A DNA stretch of 14,129 bases, taken from the NCBI GenBank assembly GCA_031415695.1, contig JANOSH010000057.1, positions 1 through 14,129 of the forward strand. The letters are read 5' to 3'. Under the pieces are notes generated by a model. That model saw nothing but the letters and a program-made list of their open reading frames with translations, ran no database searches and was not told where the DNA came from. The position numbers and the translations under genes were made by a program. How positions within the stretch are numbered: position 1 is the first letter of the stretch; each line of letters opens with the position of its first letter. The DNA comes from JANOSH01 sp031415695 (lineage in GTDB: Bacteria > Actinomycetota > Acidimicrobiia > Acidimicrobiales > Ilumatobacteraceae). This document shows positions 13,904 to 14,129 of this stretch, in pieces.

Positions 13904-13925
13904 CTGCCGCAACGTTTGCCGCGAA
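13904..13925 (+). repeat. Candidate right arm-type sites, inner pair
   Basis: CTGCCGCAAC (13904-13913) and TTGCCGCGAA (13916-13925) are variants of the same motif with a 12-bp period, about 105 bp inside attR. Confidence 0.5.
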
Positions 13926-13934
13926 ATGGGCTGA

Positions 13935-13954
13935 CACAGGGCGTCACAGGACGT
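13935..13954 (+). repeat. 10-bp tandem repeat near attR, candidate Xis sites
   Basis: CACAGGGCGT (13935-13944) is followed directly by CACAGGACGT (13945-13954), differing by one base. One helical turn of spacing between arm sites and core is where excisionases usually bind. No direct evidence of binding. Confidence 0.4.
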
Positions 13955-13966
13955 ACAATCCGACAC

Positions 13967-13983
13967 GTCAGAACGGCTCTGAC
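13967..13983. repeat. Small inverted repeat inside attR
   Basis: GTCAGA (13967-13972) and TCTGAC (13978-13983) are perfectly complementary around ACGGC. Compare TCAGAA/TTCTGA at 181-197 inside attL. Confidence 0.3.
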
Positions 13984-14029
13984 AAGGGGAAACAACACCA
14001 GGCAGTACTCGCCGACACGAGCCAACGAC

Positions 14030-14074
14030 GACTCTTAATCCGCAGGTTCTGGGTTCGACTCCCAGGGGGCGCAC
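14030..14074 (+). repeat. attR: displaced 3' end of host tRNA-Lys
   Basis: Matches 122-166 except T14050 and A14064 in place of A142 and T156. The two changed bases pair with each other, so this T stem would also fold correctly. It would be the host's original tRNA 3' end, displaced by the insertion. The sequence before it (14011-14029) does not continue the tRNA, so this copy is not a functional gene. Confidence 0.88.
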
Positions 14075-14129
14075 GCAAAAGGCCAGGTCACGGCCGGATT
14101 CCTAAACGGCTCTCGTTGACGGCTCATTG

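Larger units (their letters stand above)
13352..14029. other. Non-coding right end of the element
   Basis: About 680 bp with no supportable gene; the short open frames show no domain, ribosome binding site or coding bias. It holds the palindrome GGTCACCTGTGACC (13354-13367), two pairs of integrase arm-like motifs, a 10-bp tandem repeat and a small inverted repeat before attR. It is best read as the attP arm opposite the integrase gene. Confidence 0.6.
122..14074. mobile_element. Integrative (probably mobilizable) element in tRNA-Lys
   Basis: Seen: a near-identical 45-nt repeat of the tRNA-Lys 3' end bounds the region, an integrase gene lies directly inside the left copy, and an excisionase-like gene, a MobF relaxase and cargo lie within. 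Integration into tRNA 3' ends by tyrosine recombinases is the classic arrangement for such elements. No type IV secretion ATPase, coupling protein, replication initiator or phage structural gene is visible. An integrative mobilizable element or its decayed form therefore fits better than a self-transmissible ICE or a prophage. Unit length from left repeat start to right repeat start is 13,908 bp. Confidence 0.85.

Noticed and set aside
13814..14074. 86-codon leftward frame starting MRPLGVEPRTCGLRV
   Set aside because: Its beginning is the antisense of the tRNA-Lys 3' repeat, a well-known false gene call.
122..14074. Prophage or self-transmissible ICE
   Set aside because: There is no capsid, terminase, tail or lysis gene, and no coupling protein, VirB4-like ATPase or FtsK-like translocase. 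The content fits only a mobilizable element.

Overview
The window is a piece of a high-GC actinobacterial chromosome; an acidimicrobial-type actinomycete would fit, but this is an inference from gene style only. It is dominated by one integrated element of about 13.9 kb inserted in a tRNA-Lys(CTT) gene. A partial tRNA-His (1-43) and the intact tRNA-Lys (94-165) mark the left host flank. The 3' part of tRNA-Lys (122-166) recurs at 14030-14074, 45 nt with two differences, giving attL and attR. A tyrosine integrase lies directly inside attL. Pairs of a CTGCCGCGAA-type motif sit just inside both ends and look like integrase arm sites.

Layout: (1) int (260-1408), then a coupled gene pair for a DUF5678-like small protein and a retropepsin-like aspartic protease (1463-2116). 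(2) A leftward xis-relaxase unit (5964-2163): an excisionase-like protein and a MobF relaxase-helicase whose catalytic-tyrosine N-terminus is cut off by a one-base frameshift near 5330. (3) A gene-poor stretch (5965-6716) with paired CAACTCCC repeats that could hold oriT. (4) A decaying zone (about 6.7-9.0 kb): an antitoxin-like gene, its frameshifted toxin-like partner, a tyrosine recombinase remnant and a streptogrisin-like secreted serine protease broken by three frameshifts. (5) A lower-GC cargo unit (9149-11829): ECF-like sigma factor, overlapping single-TM protein (probable anti-sigma), a cysteine-rich secreted protein and a lipoprotein. (6) A complete IS66-family insertion sequence (11840-13343) with inverted ends and an exact 8-bp target duplication, inserted just behind the lipoprotein gene. 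(7) A non-coding right end (13352-14029) with arm-site pairs and other repeats.

Inferred working: integrase plus excisionase would move the element in and out of tRNA-Lys. The relaxase, if functional, would make it mobilizable. No coupling protein, type IV secretion ATPase or replication gene is seen, so it resembles an integrative mobilizable element relying on a helper. The cargo points to the cell envelope or exterior: a sigma/anti-sigma pair, a secreted protease, a secreted protein and a lipoprotein. Its function is not known to me. Six apparent single-base frameshifts are confined to the relaxase N-terminus and the 7.0-8.3 kb zone, which could be real decay or local sequence error.
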